64,000 nt of DNA from Flavobacterium suaedae. GTDB taxonomy: Bacteria > Bacteroidota > Bacteroidia > Flavobacteriales > Flavobacteriaceae. This document shows, piece by piece, positions 1-8,683 of this stretch. The notes beneath the pieces are model-generated. The model had not been told where the DNA came from. It ran no database searches and saw only the letters and a list, made by a program, of their open reading frames with translations. How positions within the stretch are numbered: position 1 is the stretch's first letter; the number at the start of each line of letters is the position of its first letter. The translations under genes and the position numbers were made by a program. The stretch is taken from the NCBI RefSeq assembly GCF_014642915.1, contig NZ_BMJE01000004.1, positions 310,001 to 374,000 of the forward strand, written 5' to 3'.

Positions 1-917
1 AGCATATAGAGCTGAGAGCACAGGAAAGAGGTTATCTGGAAAAGATATATGTAGACGAAGGAGATTTTGTAAAGAAAGGACAACTTTTATTCCAGATAAT
101 GCCGAAACTTTATGAAGCCGAAATGCAAAGAGCAAAAGCAGAGGCAAGCTTTGCAGAAATTGAATACCAAAATACTAAAAGACTTGCTGACAGCAGCGTT
201 GTTGCCCCTAATGAACTGGCAATGGCTAAAGCCAAACTGGACAAAGCTAAAGCAGAACTGGCTTTAACTCAGGTACACTTACAATTCACCCAGATACGAG
301 CCCCTTTTGATGGGTATATTGACCGTTTCCATGTAAGGCTGGGTAGCCTTGTAGAGGAAGGGGAACTACTTACAAACCTTTCTGATAACAGTGACATGTG
401 GGTATATTTTAATGTGCCTGAAGCAGAGTACTTAAACTATAAGACTAAAGTAGATAAAGGACACAAACAAAAGGTTGACCTGTTAATGGCAAACAACAAA
501 TTGTTTAAATACACAGGTGAAATAGAAACTATAGAAGCAGACTTTAATAATGAAACCGGTAACATTCCTTTCAGGGCGACTTTCCCTAATCCTGACGGTT
601 TATTAAGACACGGAGAAACAGGTAATGTACGTTTAACCATACCGCTGGAAAACGCCTTATTAATTCCGCAAAAAACCACTTTCGAAGTACTGGATAAAAA
701 ATATGTGTATGTAATTTCTAAAGAAGGCAAAGTACAATCAAGAGAAATTACAATAGCAGAAGAGATGCCTCATATTTATGCGGTAAGCGGAGGGTTATCC
801 GAAGGAGATAAAATTTTGCTTGAAGGACTTCGTCTTGTAAGAGAAAACGAAGAAATAAAGTATAAAGTTGTAAAGCCCGAAACTGCTTTATCGGATTTAG
901 AGTTATACGCAGAATAG
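1..917 (+). CDS. RND efflux periplasmic adaptor (membrane fusion protein), 5' truncated by the window edge
   Basis: Adaptor subunit that bridges an inner-membrane RND pump and an outer-membrane channel in the periplasm. The reading frame is open from base 3, so the true start lies upstream; the ATG at 99 is internal. The first visible residues form the end of a lipoyl-like domain (GYLEKIYVDEGDFVKKGQLLF), followed by an alpha-helical hairpin rich in Ala/Lys/Glu (about codons 35-95), the second lipoyl half (IRAPFDGYIDRF), a beta-barrel domain and a membrane-proximal domain ending at 917. The order matches the HlyD/AcrA family. The pump gene follows after 31 bases in the same direction, so the two are almost certainly co-transcribed. 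The substrate cannot be told from the sequence. Confidence 0.93.
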   Translation, partial: HIELRAQERGYLEKIYVDEGDFVKKGQLLFQIMPKLYEAEMQRAKAEASFAEIEYQNTKRLADSSVVAPNELAMAKAKLDKAKAELALTQVHLQFTQIRAPFDGYIDRFHVRLGSLVEEGELLTNLSDNSDMWVYFNVPEAEYLNYKTKVDKGHKQKVDLLMANNKLFKYTGEIETIEADFNNETGNIPFRATFPNPDGLLRHGETGNVRLTIPLENALLIPQKTTFEVLDKKYVYVISKEGKVQSREITIAEEMPHIYAVSGGLSEGDKILLEGLRLVRENEEIKYKVVKPETALSDLELYAE

Positions 918-948
918 GTTTAAAAAATCTCAAAAAAATAAAAACTAT

Positions 949-3900
949 ATGTTTAATAAGTTTATACACAGGCCTGTTTTTGCAATTGTAATTTCTATTA
1001 TAATTGTATTTATAGGGTCTCTATCCATAAAAACACTGCCCATATCGCAGTTTCCACAAATTGCACCTACAACTGTAAATATATTTATTGCCTATCCAGG
1101 TTCAAGTGCCGATGTATTGGTGAAATCTACACTGATTACCTTAGAGAACTCTATTAACGGGGTTGAAGGAATGCGATATATGGCAACAGATGCCACCAGT
1201 GCAGGTGAAGCCACATTAAGAATAATATTTGAACCGGGAACAGACCCTAATGACGCTGTTATACGGGTAAAAACCCGGGTTGACCAGGTAATGCCCCTGT
1301 TGCCTGAACTGGTACAGAAAGAAGGGGTTATAATTACCCCTATACAGCCCAGTATGCTAATGTACATTAACCTTTATGGTAAGGATAAGAGTATGGATGA
1401 AAAATTCCTTTACAATTATGCCAACGTAAAAATGATTCCTGAAATTAACAGGATAAAAGGGGTTGCCAGAACACAGATACTAGGTAGTAGAACATATGCC
1501 ATGAGAGTTTGGCTGGATCCTGACCGTATGCGTGCTTACAATATTTCTATTGATGAAGTTATGGAAGCTTTGTCAGAACAAAGTATTATAGGGCGACCGG
1601 GTCGTTTAGGGCAAAGTTCCGGAATTTCGGCACAATCATTAGAATATGTTTTAACCTATAAAGGCAGGTATAGTGAACCTGTAGAGTACGAAAATATAAT
1701 TATACGCGCCAATTCTGAAGGGGAAAGTATTCACTTAAAAGATATTGGTAAGGTAGAATTGGGGAGTGAGTTTTTTGACATCTACTCTAACTTAGACGGT
1801 CACCCATCTGCTGCAATAGTGTTAAAGCAAAACTACGGTAGTAATGCAAGTGATGTAATTGATGAGGTAAAAGCCAAGCTGGAGGAAATGAAACAGGATT
1901 TCCCTCCGGGAATGGATTATAAGTTGAGTTATGATGTATCGCAATTCCTGGATGCCTCTATAGAGCAGGTAATACACACATTACGAGATGCCTTTATATT
2001 GGTGGCAATTGTAGTATTTATTTTCTTAGGAGACTGGCGCTCTACATTAATACCAATATTAGCCGTTCCGGTTTCGTTAATTGGGGCATTCTTTGTTATT
2101 CAGTTCTTTGGGCTGTCTATTAACTTGGTTACACTATTTGCATTAGTACTGGCAATTGGTATTGTAGTGGATGATGCTATTGTCGTCGTCGAGGCGGTAC
2201 ACGCCAAGTTTGACGAACACCCGAATATAACGCCATACCAAGCAGTACGAAAAGTATTGGGTGAAATTAGTGGTGCCATTATAGCCATTACCGCAGTTAT
2301 GGTATCGGTATTCTTGCCCATATCGTTCATGTCCGGGCCTGTAGGAACATTCTATCGTCAGTTCTCTATTACCATGGCGAGCTCTATTGTAATATCGGCA
2401 ATTATTGCACTTACCCTTACACCGGTATTGTGTGCTATGTTACTTAAAAACCATCATGGTAAAGAGCATAAAAAGAACCTGCTTACCAAAGGTCTGGATA
2501 AGTTTAACAGCGGTTTCGATAAACTTACAGGGAAATATGTAAATGTACTGAAGAGAATAGTTAACAGAAGATGGCTTACTTTCGGGATACTATTAGCCTT
2601 CTGTGCTGGTATATTCTTTGAAAGTCAGATTTTACCATCAGGATTTATACCAAGTGAAGACCAGGGTACTATTTATGCCATTATACAAACACCACCGGGC
2701 GCTACGCTGGAAAGGACGAATAAAGTATCGCAACAATTACAGAAGATTTGTGAGCATGTTGAAGGGGTAGAGTCAGTATCCTCTCTTGCCGGTTATGAAA
2801 TTATGACCGAAGGTAGAGGGTCTAATGCCGGTACGTGTTTGATTAACCTTAAACCATGGTCGGAACGTGAACATGGCGTTACCGAGATAATGGAAGAACT
2901 GGAGGAAAAGTCCAAAGGTTTAGGAGCGGTAATAGAATTCTTTGAACCGCCTGCAATACCCGGTTTTGGTTCTTCGGGAGGTTTCTCTATGCGTTTATTG
3001 GATAAAAATACTGAAACCGACTATCAGGATTTTGATAAGGTAAACCAGAAATTCCTTGATGACCTTAAAAAGCGTAAAGAGCTAACAGGTTTATTTACTT
3101 TCTTCGCCGCTAATTACCCTCAGTATGAACTGGAAATCAATAACGATTTGGCCATGCAAAAAGGAGTATCTATTGGTAAAGCAATGGAAAACCTGAACAT
3201 TTTAATTGGTAGTACGTACGAGCAGGGTTTCATTAAATTCGGACGTTTCTTTAAAGTATATGTGCAGTCAGACCCTAAATTCAGAAGACTTCCTTCGGAT
3301 ATTTTAAATATGTACGTGAAGAACGACCATGGCGAAATGGTTCCGTATTCTGCATTCATGACACTTAAAAAGACCCAGGGGCCTAATGAGGTTACCCGTT
3401 ATAATATGTATAACTCGGCAGCTATCAGGGGGCTTCCTGCAAAAGGCTATACTACTGCCGATGCCATTCAGGCAATTCGCGAAGTAGCAAGCCAGTCCTT
3501 ACCAAAAGGGTATGATATTGCTTGGGAAGGTCTTTCGTATGATGAGGCAAACAGAGGTAACGAATCATTATACATATTCTTAATAGTGTTAGTATTCGTG
3601 TACTTTGTATTAGCAGCACAGTACGAAAGTTTCATTATTCCTTTAGCAGTAGTATTCTCATTACCTGTAGGGGTTTTCGGTTCGTTCCTGCTGCTTAAAA
3701 TGATGGGACTTCAAAATGACATCTATGCACAAATCGGGCTTATTATGCTCGTCGGGCTGTTAGGTAAAAACGCCGTACTTATTGTAGAGTTTGCCGTCCT
3801 TAAGCGGCATGAAGGCTATACCATACTACAAGCCGCTATTGAGGGTGCAAAAGTACGTTTCCGACCTATTTTAATGACGTCATTTGCCTTTATCGCCGGA

Positions 3901-4143
3901 TTAATTCCTCTAATAATTGCAACCGGGGCGGGTGCTATTGGTAACCGTACCATTGGTGCTTCGGCATTGGGCGGTATGCTTTTCGGTACCGTATTCGGGG
4001 TAATTATTGTTCCGGGGCTGTACTTTATTTTCGGCTCACTGGCAGATGGTAGAAAACTAATTAAAGATGAAGATGACAGTTCATTATCAGATGATTTTGT
4101 GCACCAAATAGATAATTTCGAAAATAACGAAGAGAATGAGTAA
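949..4143 (+). CDS. RND efflux pump permease, HAE1/AcrB type
   Basis: Inner-membrane proton-driven drug or hydrophobe exporter of 1064 residues, the usual length for AcrB-like pumps. An N-terminal membrane helix (residues 9-28) precedes the first porter loop. The TM4 segment carries the paired proton-relay aspartates in GIVVDDAIVVVEAV, and a later helix has the conserved lysine in GLLGKNAVLIVEFA. The second large periplasmic loop starts after a helix near residue 540 (LPSGFIPSEDQGTIY). The C terminus is a short acidic cytoplasmic tail. The gene lies between the adaptor and the outer-membrane factor and overlaps the latter by 8 bases, consistent with one operon. It could export antibiotics, bile-like compounds or dyes; specificity is not predictable here. 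Confidence 0.96.
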   Translation: MFNKFIHRPVFAIVISIIIVFIGSLSIKTLPISQFPQIAPTTVNIFIAYPGSSADVLVKSTLITLENSINGVEGMRYMATDATSAGEATLRIIFEPGTDPNDAVIRVKTRVDQVMPLLPELVQKEGVIITPIQPSMLMYINLYGKDKSMDEKFLYNYANVKMIPEINRIKGVARTQILGSRTYAMRVWLDPDRMRAYNISIDEVMEALSEQSIIGRPGRLGQSSGISAQSLEYVLTYKGRYSEPVEYENIIIRANSEGESIHLKDIGKVELGSEFFDIYSNLDGHPSAAIVLKQNYGSNASDVIDEVKAKLEEMKQDFPPGMDYKLSYDVSQFLDASIEQVIHTLRDAFILVAIVVFIFLGDWRSTLIPILAVPVSLIGAFFVIQFFGLSINLVTLFALVLAIGIVVDDAIVVVEAVHAKFDEHPNITPYQAVRKVLGEISGAIIAITAVMVSVFLPISFMSGPVGTFYRQFSITMASSIVISAIIALTLTPVLCAMLLKNHHGKEHKKNLLTKGLDKFNSGFDKLTGKYVNVLKRIVNRRWLTFGILLAFCAGIFFESQILPSGFIPSEDQGTIYAIIQTPPGATLERTNKVSQQLQKICEHVEGVESVSSLAGYEIMTEGRGSNAGTCLINLKPWSEREHGVTEIMEELEEKSKGLGAVIEFFEPPAIPGFGSSGGFSMRLLDKNTETDYQDFDKVNQKFLDDLKKRKELTGLFTFFAANYPQYELEINNDLAMQKGVSIGKAMENLNILIGSTYEQGFIKFGRFFKVYVQSDPKFRRLPSDILNMYVKNDHGEMVPYSAFMTLKKTQGPNEVTRYNMYNSAAIRGLPAKGYTTADAIQAIREVASQSLPKGYDIAWEGLSYDEANRGNESLYIFLIVLVFVYFVLAAQYESFIIPLAVVFSLPVGVFGSFLLLKMMGLQNDIYAQIGLIMLVGLLGKNAVLIVEFAVLKRHEGYTILQAAIEGAKVRFRPILMTSFAFIAGLIPLIIATGAGAIGNRTIGASALGGMLFGTVFGVIIVPGLYFIFGSLADGRKLIKDEDDSSLSDDFVHQIDNFENNEENE

Positions 4144-5578
4144 GATACTTAATAAACGCGCTTATATATACATAGGGATAGCCGTAGTAATGCTAAGCTT
4201 TACAGGCTGTAAAGTTCCCGGTATAGTTGAGAGAGAAGCAAATAAGGAAGTTCCTGAGGGGTATGCAAATGCCCCTCAGGATACTGTTAACGCTGCTAAA
4301 ATTAAATGGAAGGACTATTTTACTGATCCTAATCTTAATAACCTGATTGACCTTGCTTTGCAAAACAATCAGGAGTTGAACATTACTTTACAGGAAATAA
4401 GAATTGCCAGAAGTGAAGTTAAAATAAGAAAAGGGGAATACTTACCTTTTGTTGGGCTTAAAGCAGGTGCAGGGGTTGATAAAATAGCGCGCTATACCAG
4501 TAGAGGTGCAAGCGAAGCTACTACTGATATTGAACCGGGAAGAGAAATGCCCGACCCATTACAGGACTATATGGTTGGTGCTTATGCCAGTTGGGAAATA
4601 GATGTTTGGGGCAAACTGCATAATGCTAAAAAAGCAGCCGTAAGCAGGTACCTTGCCAGTGTAGAAGGTAAAAACTTTGTAGTTACTAACCTTATTGCAG
4701 AGATAGCAAACTCGTATTATGAGTTATTGGCACTTGATAACCAGTTGGCTATTTTAGAACGTAACATTGCTATACAGGATAATGCCTTTAAAATAGTAAA
4801 GCTGCAAAAGGAATCGGCTAGAGTTACAGAGCTTGCCGTTAAAAGGTTTGAAGCACAGCTATTAAAAACCAAGAGTTTACAGTACAATGTTAAGCAGCAA
4901 ATTGTAGAAACTGAGAACAGAATAAACTTTTTGGTAGGACGTTTTCCGCAGCACGTGGAAAGAAGCACAGAAGCATTTACTGATTTTACATTTGGCGATA
5001 TCCATTCAGGTATTCCGGCACAATTACTGGAAAACCGACCTGATGTAAGACAGGCTGAACTGGAATTGGCTGCTGCTAAACTTGATGTAAAAGTTGCGAA
5101 AGCAAAATTTTATCCTTCTTTAGGTATTTCAGCAGGTGTAGGCTACCGTGCTTTTGATCCTTCTTACTTAATAAAACCGGAGTCTTTACTGTATTCTATA
5201 GCCGGTGATTTAGCAGCTCCGTTAATTAACAGGAATGCTATAAAGGCATCTTATTCGGGTGCTAATGCCAAGCAAATACAGGCTGTTTATAATTATGAAC
5301 GCACCATATTAAACGCTTATATAGAAGTTGCCAATCAGCTCTCTAAAATTGATAACCTTGAAAAAAGTTATGATTTAAAAGGTAGGGAAGTAGAGGCGCT
5401 TACACAGTCGGTTAAAATATCAAATGATTTATTCAGTTCTGCAAGAGCAGATTATATGGAAGTGCTAATGACACAGCGTGATGCACTGGAGTCAAGATTT
5501 GAACTTATTGAAACCAAAATGCAGCAAATGAGTGCATTTGTAAATGTATACCGCGCATTAGGTGGCGGATGGGAATAA
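4136..5578 (+). CDS. RND outer-membrane efflux lipoprotein, NodT/OprM type
   Basis: Outer-membrane channel of the tripartite pump, 480 residues. It begins with a lipoprotein signal: a hydrophobic stretch ending in SFTGC, giving a predicted lipidated Cys25. Two homologous OEP (TolC-like) repeats follow. The first, about residues 75-270, includes the family-typical YASWEIDVWGKL and NLIAEIANSYYELLALD. The second, about residues 295-475, includes LLENRPDVRQAELELAAAKLDVKVAKAKFYPSL. The start codon overlaps the end of the permease gene by 8 bases, so the pair is translationally coupled. A strong hairpin terminator follows at 5623-5660, marking the end of the efflux operon. Confidence 0.95.
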   Translation: MSKILNKRAYIYIGIAVVMLSFTGCKVPGIVEREANKEVPEGYANAPQDTVNAAKIKWKDYFTDPNLNNLIDLALQNNQELNITLQEIRIARSEVKIRKGEYLPFVGLKAGAGVDKIARYTSRGASEATTDIEPGREMPDPLQDYMVGAYASWEIDVWGKLHNAKKAAVSRYLASVEGKNFVVTNLIAEIANSYYELLALDNQLAILERNIAIQDNAFKIVKLQKESARVTELAVKRFEAQLLKTKSLQYNVKQQIVETENRINFLVGRFPQHVERSTEAFTDFTFGDIHSGIPAQLLENRPDVRQAELELAAAKLDVKVAKAKFYPSLGISAGVGYRAFDPSYLIKPESLLYSIAGDLAAPLINRNAIKASYSGANAKQIQAVYNYERTILNAYIEVANQLSKIDNLEKSYDLKGREVEALTQSVKISNDLFSSARADYMEVLMTQRDALESRFELIETKMQQMSAFVNVYRALGGGWE

Positions 5579-5622
5579 ATAAGGTATAAAAAGGCTATTA
5601 AGCTGGGTTATTATAGTTGAGA

Positions 5623-5660
5623 AACCGTCAGAGCTTTAATTAGTTCTGGCGGTTTTGATT
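5623..5660 (+). terminator. Intrinsic terminator of the RND efflux operon
   Basis: A 12-bp stem AACCGTCAGAGC / GTTCTGGCGGTT (two G-T wobbles) with an 8-base loop, followed by TTTTGATTTATT. It lies 45 bases after the efflux lipoprotein stop and just before the end of the convergent EndoU gene, so it may also slow antisense read-through. Confidence 0.8.
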
Positions 5661-5662
5661 TA

Positions 5663-6292
5663 TTATTGTACTATAGGGTAAGCAGTTGCCAGAGCCCCCT
5701 CTTGAGTTAACCCTTCTATTCTAAGCCCGTTTGCCTTACCTTTAACAGGATCTGGAAGCTCTCTGTTATTTGCTTCTGTTGTACCATAACGGTTAACCCT
5801 TACTTTGTCTGTTGCTGAAATGACAGGCTTTGTAAATGCTTGTTCAATAGTAGTAGTTACTTTATCCACGCTCCAATTATCCGGGAACATTGATTTACCA
5901 CGGGCTACAATTCTTCTGCCTCCATTGTCAACATGATTAGATAAATATGCTTGAGTATTTCTGTCTCTATCATCAGTTTGAACTACATGAGGTCTTAAAG
6001 TAGCTGGATTTCTGGCTATAGAGTGAAAACCCGACCCATTATTATTATTTACAAAAATATGATTTGCTACAGTAGCCGGTAGTTTATATGTCCTTTTATT
6101 ATCCCCTCTTGACTTTGCTTTTCTAAGCTGTATAGGAGTGCTGTTTTGATTCGTCATTTTACTGACTTGTTTTTTTTGTAAAACAGTAGTAGGACGATTA
6201 TCATTAAGAGGTGTAGCACTATTTGTATTTTTAACGCTATTTTGAACAGATAACTGTTTATTTTCTTTAGTTAGTTGATATTTACTTTCCAT
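5663..6292 (-). CDS. EndoU-family nuclease, putative eCIS cargo toxin
   Basis: A 209-residue protein in two parts. Residues 1-62 are polar and probably disordered, and carry the leader ATPLNDNRPTTVLQKK (26-41). A very similar segment is present in the adjacent DUF4157 protein. Residues 70-209 resemble the bacterial EndoU ribonuclease domain of CDI and polymorphic toxins: ANHIF (His78) and GSGFHSI (His90) give the two histidines expected of the active site; FPDNWSVDKVTTTIEQAF (136-153) matches the FP..WS helix; GLRIEGL...ALATAYPIV (189-208) matches the C-terminal strand pair ending in TAYP. The catalytic lysine is not certain (Lys133 or Lys144 are candidates). It is the last gene of the eCIS operon, 10 bases after the DUF4157 gene. 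No immunity gene adjoins it, which fits a toxin exported to other cells, perhaps eukaryotic. The EndoU assignment is by motif reading only. Confidence 0.72.
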   Translation of the reverse strand: MESKYQLTKENKQLSVQNSVKNTNSATPLNDNRPTTVLQKKQVSKMTNQNSTPIQLRKAKSRGDNKRTYKLPATVANHIFVNNNNGSGFHSIARNPATLRPHVVQTDDRDRNTQAYLSNHVDNGGRRIVARGKSMFPDNWSVDKVTTTIEQAFTKPVISATDKVRVNRYGTTEANNRELPDPVKGKANGLRIEGLTQEGALATAYPIVQ

Positions 6293-6302
6293 CTTTTCTT
6301 TA

Positions 6303-6737
6303 TTATTTGTTTGCTTTATTTCCCATTACATCAGCTTCTTTTTCTAAAGATTTATCATCATTTACATTTACACTGCCCTGCATTTGCATAGTAGGTTTTA
6401 CCCTGCCTTGTTTTTGCTGGGCTATATGCCATGCTTCGTGTGGCAGGTGTTTTTCCTGTCCTGATGCAATATGTATGTTAGTACCCTGTGCATAAGCATG
6501 AGCGTTTAACTGTGATGGTTTAGCGGAGTTATAATGTACTCTTACATCACTCATATCATACCCCGAAAGGTTTTCTATTCCCGATTTAAGGTTATCGGGC
6601 ATTCCTGTTTTGTTAGGTTTTCTCTGTACGGTTGCAACATTACGGTTGTCTTGTATTGGCGTGGCATTTTTACCTATGCTGCTGGCTGCTGTTTCGGTTT
6701 TGTTAGCGTTTGTATGTTGTTTGTTATTATATTCCAT
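6303..6737 (-). CDS. DUF4157 (eCIS-associated, HExxH) protein
   Basis: A 144-residue protein with the DUF4157 domain, well known to co-occur with eCIS and often found at the N terminus of their cargo. Residues 50-140 carry the family pattern: LSGYDMSDVRVHYNSAKP, then LNAHAYAQGTNIHI, the zinc-protease-like motif HEAWH (100-104) followed by QQKQGRV, and a distal glutamate motif LEKEAD (131-136). The segment before it (1-48) is polar and contains ATPIQDNRNVATVQRK (25-40), nearly the same as the EndoU leader. No toxin domain is fused after DUF4157, so this copy may process, chaperone or accompany the neighbouring EndoU protein. It lies between the HUH-like gene and EndoU in the same operon. Whether it is a protease is unknown. 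Confidence 0.88.
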   Translation of the reverse strand: MEYNNKQHTNANKTETAASSIGKNATPIQDNRNVATVQRKPNKTGMPDNLKSGIENLSGYDMSDVRVHYNSAKPSQLNAHAYAQGTNIHIASGQEKHLPHEAWHIAQQKQGRVKPTMQMQGSVNVNDDKSLEKEADVMGNKANK

Positions 6738-6746
6738 AACGCTTTT

Positions 6747-7313
6747 TTAAAGGGTGTTGAAAAAGTAATCGTTTTGCAGGTTTATTGTATCTGTTGATGT
6801 AATTATAATTTCAATCTTTGGTTCTTTCTTTTCAATTACTACAGGGCTTTTAGCTCCGGAATAATCTACTACAGAACAGAAGGGTTCATTATTAAGTTTT
6901 TCCCTTAATTGGCTAACATTCGGGTCGTAATAAGGCAGTTGAAAATCTCTGCCTGTAAGCAGGTATATAAGAGCAGTATCTGTAATAGTATACTGCCTGA
7001 AAAGATGGTGCAATACTATTTTCTCTCGCTCGTGTTTGTTGGCAACTTCAAGAACAGCAGTTTTAACTTTTTTCATAAAGAGTGTAATTTTTTGTTGGCA
7101 CTCAATATCATTACTTAGTAGCAGGCAAACACTGTTATAGGTAATTAAATAACCGTTTATATGCATATCGTTTTCATAAACACATTCATTAAGGCATTCC
7201 GCTATAAGTACGGCATAGTTCCCTTTACTGAAAATTTCTTTCCACTTTCCGGGAACCAGCCGTATAGCATAAATTGCATGCGTGTTGGGTTCAATGTGTA
7301 TATCAATATTCAT
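6747..7313 (-). CDS. Degenerate HUH (Y1 transposase-like) protein in eCIS locus
   Basis: A 188-residue protein of uncertain function. Residues 1-95 follow the layout of the IS200/RAYT Y1-transposase fold: an opening strand, a helix (AVLIAECLNECVYEND), then HINGYLITYNSVCLLLS (51-67), which lines up with the family motif ayVIMPNHvHLL, then a lysine-bearing helix (LFMKKVKTAVLEVANKHE). The two metal-binding histidines of the HUH motif are replaced by Ser61 and Cys63, so it should not cut DNA. Residues 96-188 match nothing I recognise. It sits 5 bases after the AAA+ ATPase gene and 9 bases before the DUF4157 gene, in one operon, without terminal repeats. I infer a domesticated protein serving the eCIS; a chance resemblance cannot be excluded. 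Confidence 0.5.
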   Translation of the reverse strand: MNIDIHIEPNTHAIYAIRLVPGKWKEIFSKGNYAVLIAECLNECVYENDMHINGYLITYNSVCLLLSNDIECQQKITLFMKKVKTAVLEVANKHEREKIVLHHLFRQYTITDTALIYLLTGRDFQLPYYDPNVSQLREKLNNEPFCSVVDYSGAKSPVVIEKKEPKIEIIITSTDTINLQNDYFFNTL

Positions 7314-7318
7314 AAGGT

Positions 7319-8683
7319 TTAAATGCTTATGGTTTGCATGGTTTTATTTTCTTTTTTCAGCTCGTTGCGTATGCCTTTTATTAGTTCTCCTTCTGTTACC
7401 ACAGTACTGTTGCGCTTAATGGCAGCCAGTGCGCAAAAACGCAAAACGTTTATAATAGACCCACCAGACATTTCGTAGCTCTCAGCAATTTGGTAAATAT
7501 CAATATCAGGACTGAGTATACATTTTCCGGAGAATGCTTTTTGCCATAGCTGGTGTCTTTCCTCAACGTTTGGCATAGTAAAGTGAATCATACTTTGGAA
7601 ACGACGTGTAAAGGCTTCATCCATATTTGTTTTAAGGTTAGAAGCTAATATTACTACCCCGGGGAAATCTTCAATGCGTTGTAGTAGATATGCGGTTTGT
7701 TGGTTGGCATGCCTGTCGTTAGAGGAGTTAGCAGCAGTACGCTTACCAAATAGTGCATCAGCTTCATCAAAAAACAGAATCCAGTTATTGTTCTGGGCTA
7801 TATCAAACAGTTTTGAAAGGTTCTTTTCAGTTTCACCAATATATTTAGATACTACCATTGATAAATCAATACGGTAGACTTCCCTTTCCGTCATTTTCCC
7901 GATTAAAGTAGCGGTAAGAGTTTTACCCGTACCAGGAGGACCATAAAACAAAGTTCTGTATCCGGGTTTTATTTTTTTTCCTAAATCCCAGTCCTGTAGT
8001 AATGCATCGCCATATTCCAGCCAGCCAATAACTTCGTTTACCTGTTCCAGAATAATTTCATCTAAAACAACATCTTCCCAGTTCATAGCAGTGTTTATTC
8101 TTTTTGCAGGGAAATTGTTACTGTATTTATGCTCTGTTTTTTCGCCTGTCATAAAATAAACCAGCCAGCCGTTATCAATACTAAGTATTCCGTCTAGCAT
8201 AGGGAGATGGTTTTCTGTATCGCCTAAGTTTAGTACTTTCTCTTTGTTTAAAGTGTGGGTTTCATCAAACAGTTCCCATACTTCTTTTTTTAGTTGAGGA
8301 TGTGAAGAAGCAATTAAAAAACAGAGGGTTTGCCCTGTAGGTAAAAAACCGCTGTGTAACTTATCGGTAACTCCGCCAAACTCTGTAAAGCCTCTGTCGT
8401 AAATTTCATTTTTGCCGAAAAATATATCTAAAGCTTCCGGTCTTAAATGCGGAGTCATAGCCAATGCTAAAGCCAGCCTCCCATACATAGTTATATCATG
8501 TTCGGCAATAAAAATACTGTACGGGCTTTCATCTTCTGATAAATCAGGCAAAGGAATTTCCTGCCAGTCATTTTCATGCCCTTCTTGTTTGAAATATGAT
8601 TTTATAGCCTGACTAATTACTTCCTGAAGCCAGTCAATTTCATTTTCCAGTACTTGTATGTAGTCTTCATTGTACATTGGCAT
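7319..8683 (-). CDS. eCIS AAA+ ATPase (Afp15/Pvc15-like)
   Basis: A 454-residue ATPase of the CDC48-like AAA+ type found in every Afp/PVC-class locus. The N-terminal 200 residues are a variable domain. The AAA+ module has Walker A GPPGTGKT (248-255), Walker B ILFFDEAD (302-309), sensor 1 in LASNLKTNMDEA (Asn349) and the arginine pair FTRRF (360-361) near the subunit interface; a small helical lid follows. In PVC and Afp this protein is needed for particle production or cargo loading and is not part of the mature particle. It overlaps the preceding 305-aa gene by one base and is followed by the cargo-side genes, consistent with a loading role. Confidence 0.92.
   Translation of the reverse strand: MPMYNEDYIQVLENEIDWLQEVISQAIKSYFKQEGHENDWQEIPLPDLSEDESPYSIFIAEHDITMYGRLALALAMTPHLRPEALDIFFGKNEIYDRGFTEFGGVTDKLHSGFLPTGQTLCFLIASSHPQLKKEVWELFDETHTLNKEKVLNLGDTENHLPMLDGILSIDNGWLVYFMTGEKTEHKYSNNFPAKRINTAMNWEDVVLDEIILEQVNEVIGWLEYGDALLQDWDLGKKIKPGYRTLFYGPPGTGKTLTATLIGKMTEREVYRIDLSMVVSKYIGETEKNLSKLFDIAQNNNWILFFDEADALFGKRTAANSSNDRHANQQTAYLLQRIEDFPGVVILASNLKTNMDEAFTRRFQSMIHFTMPNVEERHQLWQKAFSGKCILSPDIDIYQIAESYEMSGGSIINVLRFCALAAIKRNSTVVTEGELIKGIRNELKKENKTMQTISI

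Noticed and set aside
99..101. ATG at 99 as the start of the efflux adaptor
   Set aside because: The frame is open to the window edge and the upstream codons encode the conserved lipoyl domain, so the gene is simply cut by the window.
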